From CAZJBP01 sp964544115 (GTDB taxonomy: Bacteria; Verrucomicrobiota; Kiritimatiellia; UBA8416; JADHWI01): DNA of 8,507 nucleotides. Positions 7,891 through 8,507 of this stretch are shown piece by piece. Numbering within the stretch: position 1 is the first letter of the stretch; every line of letters starts with the position of its first letter. The notes beneath the pieces are model-generated. The model did not search any database. It saw nothing but the letters and a program-made list of their open reading frames with translations, and was not told the DNA's origin. The stretch is taken from NCBI GenBank assembly GCA_964544115.1, contig CAZJBP010000148.1, positions 1-8,507 of the forward strand, in the 5' to 3' direction. The position numbers and the translations under genes were made by a program.

Positions 7891-8333
7891 AGCTCCCCGA
7901 GGGCCTCCAGGTCGGCGAGATCCTTCCGCCGACCCGCTGCCAGCTTGTTTTGGATGTACTGCCGGCGGCCGAGAAAGTGGACAGGCACGTCCCCGAACAG
8001 GCCGGGCTCTTTCTGGGCGGCGGCCTCCTCCCAGGTAACGCCCGATATGGCTGTGATGAGGTCGATCCGGACCGGCGGCACGCCCAGTTGGATAACCATG
8101 TCCGGCTTCTGGAAGTCGTCAGCCGTCAGGTTCGGGAACTGGAATCCAAACTCGGCCAGAGCCGCCAGCACGCTCTGCGCGTTGTTAGAGGAGGGGCGAA
8201 CAAGAATGTCCATATCGCCCGTGAAGCGCGGGGCGCCGTGGAAAGCCAGCGCATATGCGCCAACGACCACGTATTCAACCCCGTGTGCGTTGAACAACGC
8301 GAGCAAGTCTCTGAAGTCTTTGGGAACATCCAT
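7887..8333 (-). CDS. Nucleotidyltransferase-fold protein (MNT/AbiEii-like)
   Basis: A 148-residue protein of the minimal nucleotidyltransferase superfamily. VVVGAYALAFHG (22-33) is the glycine motif, FTGDMDILV (37-45) carries the metal-binding pair D40 and D42, and VRIDLITAISGVTWEEA (88-104) supplies the third acidic residue D91. The C-terminal YIQNKLAAGRRKDLADLEAL is the conserved tail of this subgroup. All catalytic acids are present, so activity (nucleotide transfer to a protein or RNA) is plausible. Related proteins act as toxin or antitoxin parts in MNT-HEPN and AbiE systems, but no HEPN partner is visible. ATG 8333 matches the usual start just before DFRDLLALFNAHGVEY; the longer frame from 8405 overlaps the upstream gene and is not supported. 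It overlaps its small partner by 59 nt and is less GC-rich than the genes to its left, suggesting transfer. Confidence 0.88.
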   Translation of the reverse strand: MDVPKDFRDLLALFNAHGVEYVVVGAYALAFHGAPRFTGDMDILVRPSSNNAQSVLAALAEFGFQFPNLTADDFQKPDMVIQLGVPPVRIDLITAISGVTWEEAAAQKEPGLFGDVPVHFLGRRQYIQNKLAAGRRKDLADLEALGEL

Positions 8334-8457
8334 AGTACTGGCGTCGCAGGAATTCCACAGCGGCAATACGCTCCTCGACCGGCCGGGACAGCCAGAACTC
8401 CACATCCCTCGGTTCCGTCGACTCGCGCAGGCTATGTTTGACTATCGTCTTCTGCAT
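8275..8457 (-). CDS. Small partner protein of the nucleotidyltransferase
   Basis: A 60-residue protein, MQKTIVKHSL at its start, with a central helical segment FWLSRPVEERIAAVEFLRRQYYG (21-43) and a basic end QRLQRLARVVQRTRG (46-60). I recall similar short proteins with EERIAAVEFLR and RLQRV motifs encoded directly upstream of this kind of nucleotidyltransferase in many bacteria, so it is likely the first gene of a two-gene, possibly toxin-antitoxin-like module. That link is from memory and was not searched. No signal peptide or membrane segment. The start is uncertain: ATG 8455-8457 fits the family, but a GTG at 8481 is in frame and neither has a good ribosome site. The last 59 nt are also read as the start of the nucleotidyltransferase in another frame. 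Confidence 0.75.
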   Translation of the reverse strand: MQKTIVKHSLRESTEPRDVEFWLSRPVEERIAAVEFLRRQYYGCSQRLQRLARVVQRTRG

Positions 8458-8507
8458 CACGCAACAACCATAGCATACCACCCACAGGAATCCATCTCCG
8501 TTTGCCG

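Overview
This is a GC-rich bacterial chromosomal window with compact, mostly operonic genes. It contains no tRNA, rRNA, CRISPR array, insertion sequence or phage gene that I can see. The organism cannot be named from sequence alone. Three things would fit a PVC-group or similar environmental bacterium (Kiritimatiellota, Lentisphaerota or Planctomycetota): a secreted beta-rich protein of the type seen next to PEP-CTERM proteins, heptanucleotide repeats, and an ATP synthase cluster that carries only F1 genes. This placement is a low-confidence inference.

Region 1 (1-3178, minus strand) is an F1 ATP synthase cluster, atpA-atpG-atpD in transcription order. atpD runs off the left edge. The genes encode the alpha, gamma and beta subunits of the catalytic head. 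The delta and b subunit genes that usually precede atpA are absent. Instead, after about 100 bp holding a degenerate 7-nt repeat, a stand-alone homocysteine S-methyltransferase (MetH N-terminal-domain type, 3283-4176) lies upstream on the same strand. Further upstream on that strand is a secreted beta-rich protein (4249-5046).

Region 2 (5047-5276) is a divergent intergenic region with weak promoter candidates on both strands.

Region 3 (5277-7890, plus strand) is a tight three-gene unit. Its first gene encodes a membrane-anchored signal peptidase I (S26) relative in which both catalytic dyad positions appear replaced. The second encodes a 66-residue protein with eight cysteines. The third encodes a polytopic GT-C-like membrane glycosyltransferase with a C-terminal TPR domain, and is joined to the second by an ATGA overlap. 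This unit is the least conventional part of the window, and I infer an envelope or glycan-related role.

Region 4 (7887-8457, minus strand) is a two-gene nucleotidyltransferase module (an MNT/AbiEii-like protein plus a 60-residue partner). Its genes overlap by 59 nt in different frames. It converges on the glycosyltransferase gene so closely that the two stop codons share a CTAG palindrome. Its base composition is clearly less GC-rich than that of its neighbours, which suggests an acquired module.
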